Source of the DNA: Cytophagaceae bacterium SCN 52-12 | GTDB taxonomy: Bacteria; Bacteroidota; Bacteroidia; Cytophagales; Spirosomataceae | Assembly (NCBI GenBank): GCA_001724175.1 | Contig: MEDT01000055.1 | Coordinates: 1-35,369 of the forward strand | Direction of reading: 5' to 3' | Length of the DNA: 35,369 bases | Shown here: piece after piece, positions 24,152-32,073 of the stretch | Layout of the letters: every line of letters begins with the position of its first letter | How positions within the stretch are numbered: the stretch's first letter is position 1 | Notes under the pieces: model-generated | What the model saw: only the letters and a program-made list of their open reading frames with translations | Database searches by the model: none | Told to the model about the DNA's origin: nothing | Made by a program: the position numbers and the translations under genes

Positions 24152-24856
24152 TCATTCTCCCTTCTTTCTTGAGTGGCTGAGCATCCATTCGAGCAGCCTG
24201 TATTCGTTATCCGGGTCATAGACAAAATGAATGGAATGGCCCTCTCCCTTTAGCCTCGTATATTTTACGCTGCCGCCGCAGTCTTTCAGCGCCTTCACCT
24301 TCTGTTCCGTCTCGGATATCGGAACCACGTGGTCTTCCGTGCCATGAAAAGTCCAGACCGGGGTATCCTTCAGCCTGCACAGCTGGTAGGTGTCGCTTGC
24401 CCAGGCGCACAGGGGCGCCAAAGCAGCAAAAGTCCCGGGATAACGTTTGGCGACGTCAAAAGTACCTCCGCCGCCCATGCTGACGCCCGTCAGGTAGATC
24501 CGGTCGGGATCGATGCGGTACCGGCTGTTCAATTCCTTCAGCAAGGGGCCGGCCCAGTCTTCGGAAGACCATAGCCTGCCGGAAGGACATTGCGGCGCTA
24601 CCAGGATAAAATCAAACTTCCTGCCGTCTTCGGCCATCCGCGGCAGCCCCGATACCTTAACCGAAGCCAGGTTGCTGCCTCTGGCGGAGCTTCCGTGCAA
24701 ATAGATCACGAGGGGATATGCCTTTTTCGCCGCAGCGTAGCCCGCCGGCAGATAGCTCAGGTAAGAGTAGCTGACGGCGGTCCCGCCAGCGGGGGCTTTA
24801 CCCGGCGAAAGAAATCCCGCAAAAGCCAGCAGGAGAAAAGCTAAACCGGTAACCAT
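24152..24856 (-). CDS. Secreted alpha/beta hydrolase (esterase/peptidase-like) inside the trp operon
   Basis: This 234-residue protein has an N-terminal signal peptide (about 1-23) and an alpha/beta-hydrolase fold of the prolyl-oligopeptidase / PHB-depolymerase-like type. The oxyanion region is VIYLHGSSARG (50-60), the nucleophile elbow GVSMGGG gives Ser126, and the acid and base are Asp175 (HGTEDHVVP) and His207 (GEGHSIH). Substrate unknown; extracytoplasmic carbohydrate esters or lipases are typical of relatives. Its gaps to trpD (42 bp) and trpC (48 bp) are short and on the same strand, so it is co-transcribed with tryptophan genes although its secreted location does not fit the pathway. 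It may be a passenger gene. Confidence 0.82.
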   Translation of the reverse strand: MVTGLAFLLLAFAGFLSPGKAPAGGTAVSYSYLSYLPAGYAAAKKAYPLVIYLHGSSARGSNLASVKVSGLPRMAEDGRKFDFILVAPQCPSGRLWSSEDWAGPLLKELNSRYRIDPDRIYLTGVSMGGGGTFDVAKRYPGTFAALAPLCAWASDTYQLCRLKDTPVWTFHGTEDHVVPISETEQKVKALKDCGGSVKYTRLKGEGHSIHFVYDPDNEYRLLEWMLSHSRKKGE

Positions 24857-24898
24857 TTTTTTCTGAAAAACTGCTACACTCCAAAATTAACCAAGTTT

Positions 24899-25891
24899 TC
24901 AGGACGCTTCGAGGAATCTCTTAAAATGTTGCAAAGCCTTCCCGCTCTCCAGCGCCTCCCTGGCCAGCGAAATTGCCTCCTCCAGAGGAGCATCGGGATT
25001 CGCCGCGTACAAAGCCAGGCCCGCGTTGGCAATCACTACCTGCTTTTGAGCCTCCGTAGCTTCGTTTTTAAGTACCGCTTCGAAGATCCCGGCCGATTCC
25101 TGCACGGTCTCTCCCCCCGACAGCGAAACGGGATCCAGCAACGGAAATCCCAGATTTCCGGGATGGATCACTTCGTCTTTTTCAGGCGTACTGATTTTAA
25201 AAGGACCGGTAAGCGACACCTCGTCGTAGCCGTCGAGCCCGTGAACAATCAGGAAATTCTTGTCTGAGAGTTGGTACAGGTAGGAATAAAGACGCATGAT
25301 CTCGAGGTTGAAAACGCCTACCAGCTGCTTTTTAGGCAGTGCAGGGTTCACCATCGGGCCCAGTATATTAAAGAAAGTCTTGATCCCGAGCTGTCCGCGT
25401 ATAGGGCCGACGTTTTTGAGCGCCGGGTGAAACAGGGGAGCATGCAGGAAACATACGCCCGACCTGTCGATCTGCCTTTTAAGCACGTCCTCGTTATTGG
25501 TAAAAGGAGCGCCGAAATATTCCATGACAGTCGATGACCCGCAATGGGATGAGACCCCGTAATTACCGTGTTTGGCGACATTCTGCCCCGCAGCCGCTAC
25601 GACGAAGCACGACAGGGTCGAGATGTTAAAGGTATCTTTCCCGTCGCCGCCGGTACCGCAGACGTCCATCGGGTCGAAGCCCGACAAGTCTATCGGCACT
25701 CTTAGCTCCAGCAGCGCATCGCGGAAGCCCTCGAGCTCCTCAACGGTAATGCTCCTCATCACGAAAGCAGTCATAAAGGCTGCCATCTGCGCAGGATTGT
25801 ATTCTCCGCGCGCCATACCTGTCAGAACATGCTTTGCCTGCTCTTTCGACAAGTGTTTGTATTCAAAAAGATGTGTTAGTATACTTTTCAT
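24899..25891 (-). CDS. trpD: Anthranilate phosphoribosyltransferase
   Basis: This 330-residue enzyme transfers phosphoribose from PRPP to anthranilate. The PRPP loop DVCGTGGDGKDTFNIST (from about residue 77), KHGNYGVSS and the later PxLxNVxPIRGxLGxKTFFNxLGPxxNP block are intact. Length is typical and it is not fused to TrpG. It starts 15 bp after the trpG stop, consistent with coupling. Confidence 0.96.
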   Translation of the reverse strand: MKSILTHLFEYKHLSKEQAKHVLTGMARGEYNPAQMAAFMTAFVMRSITVEELEGFRDALLELRVPIDLSGFDPMDVCGTGGDGKDTFNISTLSCFVVAAAGQNVAKHGNYGVSSHCGSSTVMEYFGAPFTNNEDVLKRQIDRSGVCFLHAPLFHPALKNVGPIRGQLGIKTFFNILGPMVNPALPKKQLVGVFNLEIMRLYSYLYQLSDKNFLIVHGLDGYDEVSLTGPFKISTPEKDEVIHPGNLGFPLLDPVSLSGGETVQESAGIFEAVLKNEATEAQKQVVIANAGLALYAANPDAPLEEAISLAREALESGKALQHFKRFLEAS

Positions 25892-25906
25892 TTCGCTCCG
25901 GGCTTC

Positions 25907-26473
25907 TTATGCTTTCAACCAGTTCTCCAACATTTCTTTACCGTATTCGGTGAGTACCGATTCCGGGTGGAACTGCAGCCCCTTCACGTCATACCGGGTG
26001 TGCGCGATTCCCATTACCCGGCCTTCCCTGTCGACGGCGGTAATTTTCAGATCTTCCGGGACAGACGCCGGTATGACCGTCCAGGAGTGATAGCGGCCGG
26101 CCCTGAAGCTTCCGGGAATTCCCCTGAACAGCCGGTCGGAAGGGTCTGTTACGGTTACTTCGTGGCTTACGCCGTGCAGCACGTCCGTCATATTCTCGAG
26201 CGAAGCCCCGAATACCTCGGCGATCCCCTGCTCACCCAGGCATATGCCCAGGATGCTTTTCGAAGGCGCATACGCCCTGATCAGGTCCTGCATGATGCCG
26301 GCCTCGGAAGGTATCCCCGGCCCGGGCGACAGCAGGATTTTGTCGTAAGCGCTTACATCCTCCAGCGCTATTTTGTCGTTTCTGAAAACCTCAACCCCTG
26401 AATGCAGCTCCCGCAGGATGTACACCAGGTTGTAGGTAAATGAATCGTAATTGTCGAGAACGAGAATTCGCAT
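25907..26473 (-). CDS. trpG: Anthranilate synthase component II (glutamine amidotransferase)
   Basis: This 188-residue class I glutamine amidotransferase supplies ammonia to TrpE. The nucleophile is Cys78 in GICLGEQ, with His169 and Glu171 in QFHPESVLTEYG. The oxyanion motif SPGPGIPSEAG (49-59) is present. The residue after LG in the nucleophile loop is Glu rather than the common His, a tolerated variant. It follows trpE with a 67-bp gap that contains an ATTCAT-type repeat. PabA, for folate, would share the motifs, but the position in the trp operon favours TrpG. Confidence 0.95.
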   Translation of the reverse strand: MRILVLDNYDSFTYNLVYILRELHSGVEVFRNDKIALEDVSAYDKILLSPGPGIPSEAGIMQDLIRAYAPSKSILGICLGEQGIAEVFGASLENMTDVLHGVSHEVTVTDPSDRLFRGIPGSFRAGRYHSWTVIPASVPEDLKITAVDREGRVMGIAHTRYDVKGLQFHPESVLTEYGKEMLENWLKA

Positions 26474-26506
26474 ATGGTTTGTCTTGAAATTTTTATCCGG
26501 GACCTT

Positions 26507-26540
26507 TAATTCATGATTCTTAATTCATAACTCATAATTA
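26507..26540. repeat. ATTCATAATT-type AT-rich repeat between trpE and trpG
   Basis: Three degenerate copies of TTAATTCAT / AACTCATAATT occupy half of the gap directly after the trpE stop. Such ATTCAT runs are frequent between Bacteroidota genes. Confidence 0.5.
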
Positions 26541-27950
26541 CTAAAGCGCCTCCGCTTCCGCTATCGCCTTCCTGAGCGCCGCCAGCTTGTTGTTGATCTC
26601 CTGCAATTCGCTTTCAACGTCAGATTTGGCTACTACTCCCATTCCGGCCCTGTAATAAAGCGTATTGTCCCTGCTGAAAAAGGTCCTGATCGCGATGGCA
26701 TGATTGAAGTCGCCGTTAAAGCCGATAAATCCTATGGCGCCGCCATAAATGCTCCTGTTTGTCGTCTCGAGCCCGTTGATGATCTTCATGGCCATATGCT
26801 TGGGAGCGCCTGAGAGGGTCCCGGCAGGAAAAGTATCCGCCACCAGCTGCAAGGGGTTTGTCTGCTCGTTCATGATGCCGGATACCGTCGATACGAGGTG
26901 GATCACATGGGAGTAATACTGGACTTCCTTGTAGGTATCCACTTTCACGCTGTGACAGTTCCTGCTGAGATCATTCCGCGCCAGGTCTACGAGCATCACG
27001 TGCTCTGCGCTTTCCTTGGGGTCGTCGAGCAGCTTCTGGGCTGCCTGTGCGTCGGCAGCATCGTCTCCGGTGCGCCGGAACGTACCCGCGATGGGGTGTA
27101 TTTCTGCTTTGGTTCCCTTGATGTAAATCTGCTTTTCAGGCGAAGAGCCGAATACCCTGTAGCTTCCGTAATCGAAATAAAAGAGATAGGGCGAAGGGTT
27201 GATCGACCTCAAAGCCCTGTATACGTTAAAATCATCACCCCGAAACTTCCTGCTGAACCTGCGCGAAGGCACGATCTGGAACACATCTCCCCTGAGACAG
27301 TGATCGATACATTTTCTGATCACACCCCGCATTTCGTCGTCTGTCGCATTCGAAGTTTCCGGCGTGGTAGTTTTAAAGTCGTAGCGCGGGAAGTTCCGGT
27401 TCCTGATCAGGACTTCCAGGCGGTCGAGCCCGTCTGAAGGCTCCTGGCCACCGTAGCTGTGTTCAAAAAGATAAAGCTCGTTTTTGAAATGATTGATGGC
27501 GATGACATACCGGAAAACCTGGTAGAAGATCTGGTCTACCTCCGTCGCTTTTTCCTGCGGCTGAATGGCAATATCCTCAAAATAGCTGACAGCATCGTAG
27601 GCGATATGCCCGAACAATCCGTTCGTAATAAAAGGAAATCCCTGGTCTTCGGTTTTAAAGCGGCCGGAGAACCCCTGCAATGCTTTTACCGCTTCCTTCC
27701 TGTCCTCCAGCTCAAAGGTTTCCGTCGTTCCGTCGGGGAACTTCTGTATTACCTGCCCCTGGTTGATCTTAAAGGAAGCCACCGGCTCGCAGCAGATATA
27801 GGAAAAGGAATTTGAAGCAGTATGGTAGTCCGAGCTTTCCAGGAGAATGGAGTTAACGTACTTGTCGCGGAGCTGCAGGTAGATGGAAACCGGCGTGATC
27901 GTATCTGCCAGGAGTTTTTTGTAGCGGGTTTTTACGTTATATATCGTCAT
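26541..27950 (-). CDS. trpE: Anthranilate synthase component I
   Basis: This 469-residue enzyme converts chorismate to anthranilate. The N-terminal LLES motif (ILLESS, 35-40) is the known tryptophan feedback-inhibition site. The chorismate-binding domain has GDVFQIVPSRRF, GTFRRTG, the LVDLARND block, GTLSGAPKHMA and YGGAIGFIGFNGDFNHAIAIRT. LLES plus the genomic context distinguish it from PabB. It is the first enzyme gene of the operon and lies directly after an attenuator (leader ORF 28060-28134, terminator 27987-28027), so it is controlled both by attenuation and by feedback. Confidence 0.96.
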   Translation of the reverse strand: MTIYNVKTRYKKLLADTITPVSIYLQLRDKYVNSILLESSDYHTASNSFSYICCEPVASFKINQGQVIQKFPDGTTETFELEDRKEAVKALQGFSGRFKTEDQGFPFITNGLFGHIAYDAVSYFEDIAIQPQEKATEVDQIFYQVFRYVIAINHFKNELYLFEHSYGGQEPSDGLDRLEVLIRNRNFPRYDFKTTTPETSNATDDEMRGVIRKCIDHCLRGDVFQIVPSRRFSRKFRGDDFNVYRALRSINPSPYLFYFDYGSYRVFGSSPEKQIYIKGTKAEIHPIAGTFRRTGDDAADAQAAQKLLDDPKESAEHVMLVDLARNDLSRNCHSVKVDTYKEVQYYSHVIHLVSTVSGIMNEQTNPLQLVADTFPAGTLSGAPKHMAMKIINGLETTNRSIYGGAIGFIGFNGDFNHAIAIRTFFSRDNTLYYRAGMGVVAKSDVESELQEINNKLAALRKAIAEAEAL

Positions 27951-27986
27951 GTTTTTCAGGATAAATACCTATTAAATTTTTGTATC

Positions 27987-28027
27987 AAAAAAAAAGCGGC
28001 CCGTTGTCAGGATGGACAACGGGCCGC
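27987..28027 (-). terminator. trp operon attenuator terminator
   Basis: A perfect 13-bp stem (GCGGCCCGTTGTC at 27996-28008 pairing with 28015-28027, 6-nt loop) is followed on the minus strand by nine T (27987-27995). It lies between the leader ORF and trpE, 36 bp before the trpE start. The segment TGGACA at the end of the leader ORF can pair with TGTCCA in the 5' arm and loop of this stem, offering an antiterminator. Confidence 0.88.
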
Positions 28028-28059
28028 ATATGTATCTTCGATTTATTTTTGACAATAAC

Positions 28060-28134
28060 CTATATAGCGCGGGTGTCCACCGAACGGAATGACTCCTGCC
28101 ACCACCACAAAGCTATATGAGCTATACTGATCAT
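28060..28134 (-). CDS. trpL: trp leader peptide (24 aa with Trp-Trp-Trp)
   Basis: An ATG at 28134, preceded by AGAAG, opens a 24-codon ORF with three consecutive TGG codons (codons 10-12, at 28099-28107) and ends in TAG at 28060. Downstream is a strong terminator, then trpE. This is the standard layout of ribosome-mediated attenuation: with scarce charged tRNA-Trp the ribosome stalls at the Trp codons, the antiterminator forms, and trpE is transcribed. Three Trp in 24 residues by chance is very unlikely. The peptide itself has no role beyond translation. Confidence 0.9.
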   Translation of the reverse strand: MISIAHIALWWWQESFRSVDTRAI

Positions 28135-28157
28135 CTTCTGTTTTTGACTTTACGGGG

Positions 28158-28165
28158 CAAATGTA
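28158..28165 (-). promoter_or_regulatory. Bacteroidota-type -7 promoter element (TACATTTG) of the trp operon
   Basis: TACATTTG on the minus strand matches TAnnTTTG and predicts transcription about 20 nt before the trpL ATG. A clear -33 element is not seen. Confidence 0.6.
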
Positions 28166-28219
28166 TAAACCTTGTCCGAATAAAGGAAGACCCGGACCGG
28201 TTTTTTTCTTATATATTGA

Positions 28220-28227
28220 TAATTTTG
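28220..28227 (+). promoter_or_regulatory. Bacteroidota-type -7 promoter element (TAATTTTG) for nth
   Basis: TAATTTTG matches TAnnTTTG, is divergent from the trp promoter, and lies about 40 bp before the nth start. Confidence 0.5.
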
Positions 28228-28267
28228 TGCCCTGATTATTATTGAGAATGCAGTCTGGAGTCTGATT

Positions 28268-28912
28268 ATGTTAAAAAAAGAGCGTTTCCGGCTATTCCTG
28301 GAATATTTTTCGACCCACTTTCCCGAACCTCAAACCGAGCTCCACTACGGAAATCCCTATGAGCTGCTTGTGGCGGTAGTGCTGTCGGCGCAATGCACTG
28401 ATAAACGCGTAAACATGGTGACTCCTGCGCTCTTCGATCGCTTTCCGGACGCAGTTTCGCTGGCGGCTTCCACCCCTGAAGAGGTTTTTACCTACATCAG
28501 GTCCATCTCCTACCCGAACAACAAAAGCAAGCACCTGGTGGGCCTGGCCAGGATGCTGGAAACAGAATTCGGATCGGAAGTACCGGCAAAGCAGGAAGAC
28601 CTGCAACGTTTGCCCGGCGTAGGCCGTAAGACTGCTAATGTAATAGCGTCCGTTATTTTTAACCAGCCCGCTATGGCCGTCGATACGCATGTTTTCAGGG
28701 TTTCACATCGTCTCGGGTTAGTGGGTGCAAAGGCCACAACCCCGCTTGCAGTAGAAAAGGAGCTTGTAAAATACATCCCTACCGGGTTGATTCACAAAGC
28801 TCACCACTGGCTTATTTTGCACGGTCGCTATATTTGCGTGGCGCGTAATCCCAAATGCGGGGAATGTCCCCTGAGCAGCTTCTGCAAATACTACGAAAAG
28901 AAGGCCGCCTAG
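28268..28912 (+). CDS. nth: Endonuclease III
   Basis: This 214-residue base-excision repair glycosylase/AP lyase removes oxidised pyrimidines. The helix-hairpin-helix LPGVGRKTANV carries catalytic Lys121, and Asp139 lies in MAVDTHVFR. The C-terminal 4Fe-4S cluster has Cys190-x6-Cys197-x2-Cys200-x5-Cys206, the canonical Nth spacing. It is divergent from trpL/trpE and stands alone, with its own TAATTTTG element. Confidence 0.95.
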   Translation: MLKKERFRLFLEYFSTHFPEPQTELHYGNPYELLVAVVLSAQCTDKRVNMVTPALFDRFPDAVSLAASTPEEVFTYIRSISYPNNKSKHLVGLARMLETEFGSEVPAKQEDLQRLPGVGRKTANVIASVIFNQPAMAVDTHVFRVSHRLGLVGAKATTPLAVEKELVKYIPTGLIHKAHHWLILHGRYICVARNPKCGECPLSSFCKYYEKKAA

Positions 28913-29038
28913 AAAATTTCCGGCGGGCTACAACCAAATCAGGCGCTGAAAACTCCTCATTTAAACAGGCATTACATTTTTAACCACTATAATAGATTTT
29001 GCGTCAACATGTTTTTAAAGAAAAAAGAACGATTTTTC

Positions 29039-29893
29039 ATGAAAAAGACCATCTCAAGTATTTTGATTTTGTGTGTCGTATACCTTACGTCCTGTATGAA
29101 AGGTGTCGACGAGGTAGCGAAGCAGGAAGAAAATAAAAAACAGATCCAGGAATATCTCACAGCCAATAATCTTACGCCGACCAGGGATACCCTGGGGCTG
29201 TATGCCGTGATCCGCGATTTCAACCCCGGAGCCAAAAGGCTGACCTTCGGCGATTCTGTAAAGCTGAACTACGAAATTTACCTGCTCGACGGGACGAAGG
29301 TCATGAGCAGCGAGGCCGGCAAGCCGTTTGAATACTTATTCGGTTACCCCCCGCTGTACGCTTTCGACCTGGCTTTGAACTGGATGAGAGTTGGTGAAAG
29401 GGCCACTGTGCTGGCGCCCTATTATCTCGCTTTTTTGTCGGGTGGAAGTACCGATGGCAAAATTCCCGGCTATGCGCCCATCCGCATTGAAATCGAGCTC
29501 GTCAGCTCGAAAAGCGAAAATGATCAGATCTCCGAATATATAGCCAGGAAAGGGTACGAAGTAGGCCTCACCACAGGTGAAAACGTGAATATCGTCTGGC
29601 TGAATAAAGTAGAGGAGGGTGATTCCCTGGGAATGGGAAAACAGCTTACCGTAGCTTACCAGGGCTTTCTTTTAAGCGGCAAAAAATTCGACGAGGGCGC
29701 GCTGAACCACCTGACCGGTTCTTCCGAACATATCAAAGGTTTCGACCGGGGCCTGAGGAAGATGAAGCTCGGAGAGAAAGCTGTCATTATTTTCCCTTCC
29801 AAATTAGGTTACGGTGAAACCGGCACACCAGACCGAATTATCCCTCCCTTTGCTCCTCTTGCATTTGAAGTTGAGATTACGAAGGTTAACTAG
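29039..29893 (+). CDS. Lipoprotein with tandem FKBP-type peptidyl-prolyl isomerase domains
   Basis: The 284-residue product starts at ATG 29039; an in-frame ATG at 29009 lies 8 bp after a TAGATTTTG promoter-like element and would spoil the signal peptide. The lipoprotein signal ends in LTSC (C19). A first FKBP-like domain (about 60-150) is divergent. The second (about 195-284) is better preserved: GKQLTVAYQGFLLSGKKFDEG, IKGFDRGLRKMKLGEKAVIIFPSKLGYGETG and IPPFAPLAFEVEI. Such lipoproteins assist folding at the outer membrane or periplasm, and gliding bacteria have related Gld/FKBP lipoproteins. A hairpin terminator follows. Confidence 0.88.
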   Translation: MKKTISSILILCVVYLTSCMKGVDEVAKQEENKKQIQEYLTANNLTPTRDTLGLYAVIRDFNPGAKRLTFGDSVKLNYEIYLLDGTKVMSSEAGKPFEYLFGYPPLYAFDLALNWMRVGERATVLAPYYLAFLSGGSTDGKIPGYAPIRIEIELVSSKSENDQISEYIARKGYEVGLTTGENVNIVWLNKVEEGDSLGMGKQLTVAYQGFLLSGKKFDEGALNHLTGSSEHIKGFDRGLRKMKLGEKAVIIFPSKLGYGETGTPDRIIPPFAPLAFEVEITKVN

Positions 29894-29917
29894 GCAAAAA
29901 TCATTCTCCATATGCAC

Positions 29918-29942
29918 AAAGCCGGCTTACTGAGCCGGCTTT
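29918..29942. terminator. Bidirectional hairpin between the FKBP and metallophosphoesterase genes
   Basis: AAAGCCGGCT (29918-29927) pairs perfectly with AGCCGGCTTT (29933-29942) with a 5-nt loop, and the stem can be extended by outer GC/CA pairs. It lies between two convergent genes, so it may serve both. The U-tract is short. Confidence 0.65.
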
Positions 29943-29971
29943 GCGCATAATTATACGTTGCGCGCCGGAAC

Positions 29972-31207
29972 TCACTGCGAATAGATGCTAAGCCCGTCGG
30001 CATATTCACCCGGTTCCCGGCTCAATTCTCCTGTGCTTATATCGACATGCCAGCGCTCCGAAAGGATCGGCTTATCTTCGAGGTCCCGGTAGGATGCGGT
30101 CATGCTGCTGCCTTTCAGCGTCAGCATGACAAACCCGTTGTATCCTATATCATGGCGCCCTACCCTGGCTTTGATCCGCTGGTCGTAGAATGCTATCCGG
30201 TCCCGGTCCCGGCTATCCGGAGGCAGATCCATTTCCACAGGCATCCCGCCGGTCCCGATACATCGCCCATATACCGGCAGGCCGCTCGCTGCTTCCTGGA
30301 ATTTATAGCCGATCAGCCGGTGCTCATGCCCCCAGAACCAGATGACCGGCCTGCCCGGCTGCTTCAGTATACCGGCTACCTGCTCCGCCGGTTTCCGGTA
30401 CCCTTTCCTGAAGCCCGAGATGACGGGATGATGGCTCAAAAAGATAATCCCCCTCCGGTCGGAAGGGTCTCCCAGCCTGACCTGCTCCTCCAGCCATCCG
30501 ACCTGCTCCGGTCTCAGGTGGCAATCGGGCGGGAACAGCACCTCCAGCAACGGGCGTCCTACCGAAGTGTAACCCGTATCCAGACCGATAATCCTCCAGT
30601 ATTCGTTCTCAAGGCAAAAAAACCCGGCCTGCTGCGTTCGTTTCAGCTGGCCGTCCATGGCGTACATTGCCGGGAGCAGATGGTTGAAAAATGCGTTCCC
30701 GTTTGAATACATTTCGTGGTTGCCGGAAAGCGTCAGGCTGCCCGACTTCCCGTAATACCATGAGGCATGCGGCGCCGTAAAATTCTCTTCAACTTCCTTA
30801 GGAGCACCCACAAAATAAATATCGCCCAGATGCAGCGTATAATCGGGCACATACCGGGCAACCATGTGAGCGACCGCATCCGATTCCTTCGTATCATTTG
30901 CCCAGTCGGAAAGCAGCGCTATCGTCACCTCGTCCTTCTGCGAGGCGGGCTGAAGCGGGTAAATTCCCGTATCGTCATTGGCGGGATAATACTGATAAGG
31001 ATGCCTCCGTCCCAGACGGCTTTTCAGGTAATGCCAGCCGAAGCCTATTATATTGGTCTTGACAAACTCGTCGATCCTGCGTGTTACCGATGATGTTTCG
31101 GCAACATATTTTTCATACAGCTTCTGTTGGGCCTTCGCATGGTTTTCGGCTTCTGTATGTCCTAAATCCAGGTATTTTTCGGTATTACTTTCTGAGCGCA
31201 GCGACAT
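29972..31207 (-). CDS. Calcineurin-like metallophosphoesterase
   Basis: This 411-residue protein lacks a signal peptide or clear membrane segment. The metallophosphoesterase motifs run in order: LLSDWAND (motif I, with Trp in the D-x-H position as in purple-acid-like members), LHLGDIYFVG, LSGNHEMYS, FLSHHPVISG and WGHEHRLIGY. A beta-rich C-terminal part follows. The substrate is not evident. It is downstream of the RIC-like hemerythrin gene by 34 bp, probably in one operon. The gap contains a short CAGCTGTCGG repeat remnant. Confidence 0.82.
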   Translation of the reverse strand: MSLRSESNTEKYLDLGHTEAENHAKAQQKLYEKYVAETSSVTRRIDEFVKTNIIGFGWHYLKSRLGRRHPYQYYPANDDTGIYPLQPASQKDEVTIALLSDWANDTKESDAVAHMVARYVPDYTLHLGDIYFVGAPKEVEENFTAPHASWYYGKSGSLTLSGNHEMYSNGNAFFNHLLPAMYAMDGQLKRTQQAGFFCLENEYWRIIGLDTGYTSVGRPLLEVLFPPDCHLRPEQVGWLEEQVRLGDPSDRRGIIFLSHHPVISGFRKGYRKPAEQVAGILKQPGRPVIWFWGHEHRLIGYKFQEAASGLPVYGRCIGTGGMPVEMDLPPDSRDRDRIAFYDQRIKARVGRHDIGYNGFVMLTLKGSSMTASYRDLEDKPILSERWHVDISTGELSREPGEYADGLSIYSQ

Positions 31208-31241
31208 ATCTGTTAATTGAGCATCAGCTGTCGGCCGGAAG

Positions 31242-31958
31242 CTACAGGGTCTCCTTCAATTTTTTCTCCAGCTCTTCCGCCAGAGGTACGAGCACGTGAT
31301 CCTCGATAATAGCATGCTTGCGGAGCTCCATTTCGAAAAGCTCGACCTGGTTGAGGAAGATCCGGTAGGGAAGCGGCGGCGCCTCGTCTTTTTCCACAAA
31401 GCTGTGGATGATCACGCTCACTTCTTTCAGCTCCTCCTCTACTTCGTCGTGATTCTCACTGAAAGCGTCGATCGAATTGCTTTTGAACAGCTCCCGCAGC
31501 TCCTCTTTGGACAGTAACCCCTTTTCTGCCTGTATCAGCTGCCGGATATAAGGCAGCACCAGGTTTTCCTCGAGCTTGAAATGCCTGACCAGCTTATTTT
31601 TATATTGGTTAAAAAACAGGGCAAGACTGGCCAGAAGCTGGTGTGTCTGCCCGAATTTGCTGAAAATATGCAGCAGGGACTGCTCCAGCTCAGGCACCTT
31701 CTTGGTCAGGTAATAGCGGTGAGAAGCATGTATATAGGTAACTATTTCCTCCAGTGAAAACTTCCTCAGCTTCTGATGGAAAAAATCGGCGTCGCTGTCC
31801 GAAGCATACAGGTCCAGTATCAGCTCCACCAGCTCATGATTAAGCTCTATCCCTTCGAATGTACGCTTCTGCGTCACCACCGGTTCGTCCAGCCTTTCAG
31901 TAACCAGTTCGTACATTTTAGTGGTGGAGATCAGCTCCTCGTATGTTCTCGGATTCAT
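31242..31958 (-). CDS. RIC/hemerythrin-like di-iron protein (YtfE/ScdA-related, Cys-free)
   Basis: This 238-residue all-helical protein shows the hemerythrin-like ligand pattern of repair-of-iron-centres proteins: His80 (IHASHRYYL), His106 (FGQTHQ), His126-x3-Glu130 (VRHFKLEENLVLPYI), His170 (SENHDEVEEEL) and His215-x5-His221 (RKHAIIEDHVLVPL). RIC proteins help restore Fe-S clusters after nitrosative or oxidative stress. The N-terminal Cys-pair motif of YtfE/ScdA is not present, and I see no Cys in the chain, so the ScdA_N part is lost or diverged. A possible promoter (TAACTTTA with TTTTG 18 bp upstream) precedes it. Family assignment is by ligand pattern only. Confidence 0.75.
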   Translation of the reverse strand: MNPRTYEELISTTKMYELVTERLDEPVVTQKRTFEGIELNHELVELILDLYASDSDADFFHQKLRKFSLEEIVTYIHASHRYYLTKKVPELEQSLLHIFSKFGQTHQLLASLALFFNQYKNKLVRHFKLEENLVLPYIRQLIQAEKGLLSKEELRELFKSNSIDAFSENHDEVEEELKEVSVIIHSFVEKDEAPPLPYRIFLNQVELFEMELRKHAIIEDHVLVPLAEELEKKLKETL

Positions 31959-31981
31959 AGGTCAGATTCTTTAAATTTTTC

Positions 31982-31989
31982 TAAAGTTA
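31982..31989 (-). promoter_or_regulatory. Possible promoter (-7 TAACTTTA, -33 TTTTG) for the hemerythrin-like gene
   Basis: On the minus strand TAACTTTA differs from TAnnTTTG in the last base but has TTTTG 18 bp upstream (32008-32012), the expected -33 position, and lies 24 bp before the start. Confidence 0.4.
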
Positions 31990-32073
31990 TCATCTTTTGA
32001 AAAAACTCAAAATGACAAGAGTGGTAAAGTCGATAAAAAAAACTCTGTATTCGGTTATTTGGAGCCCGTAAAG

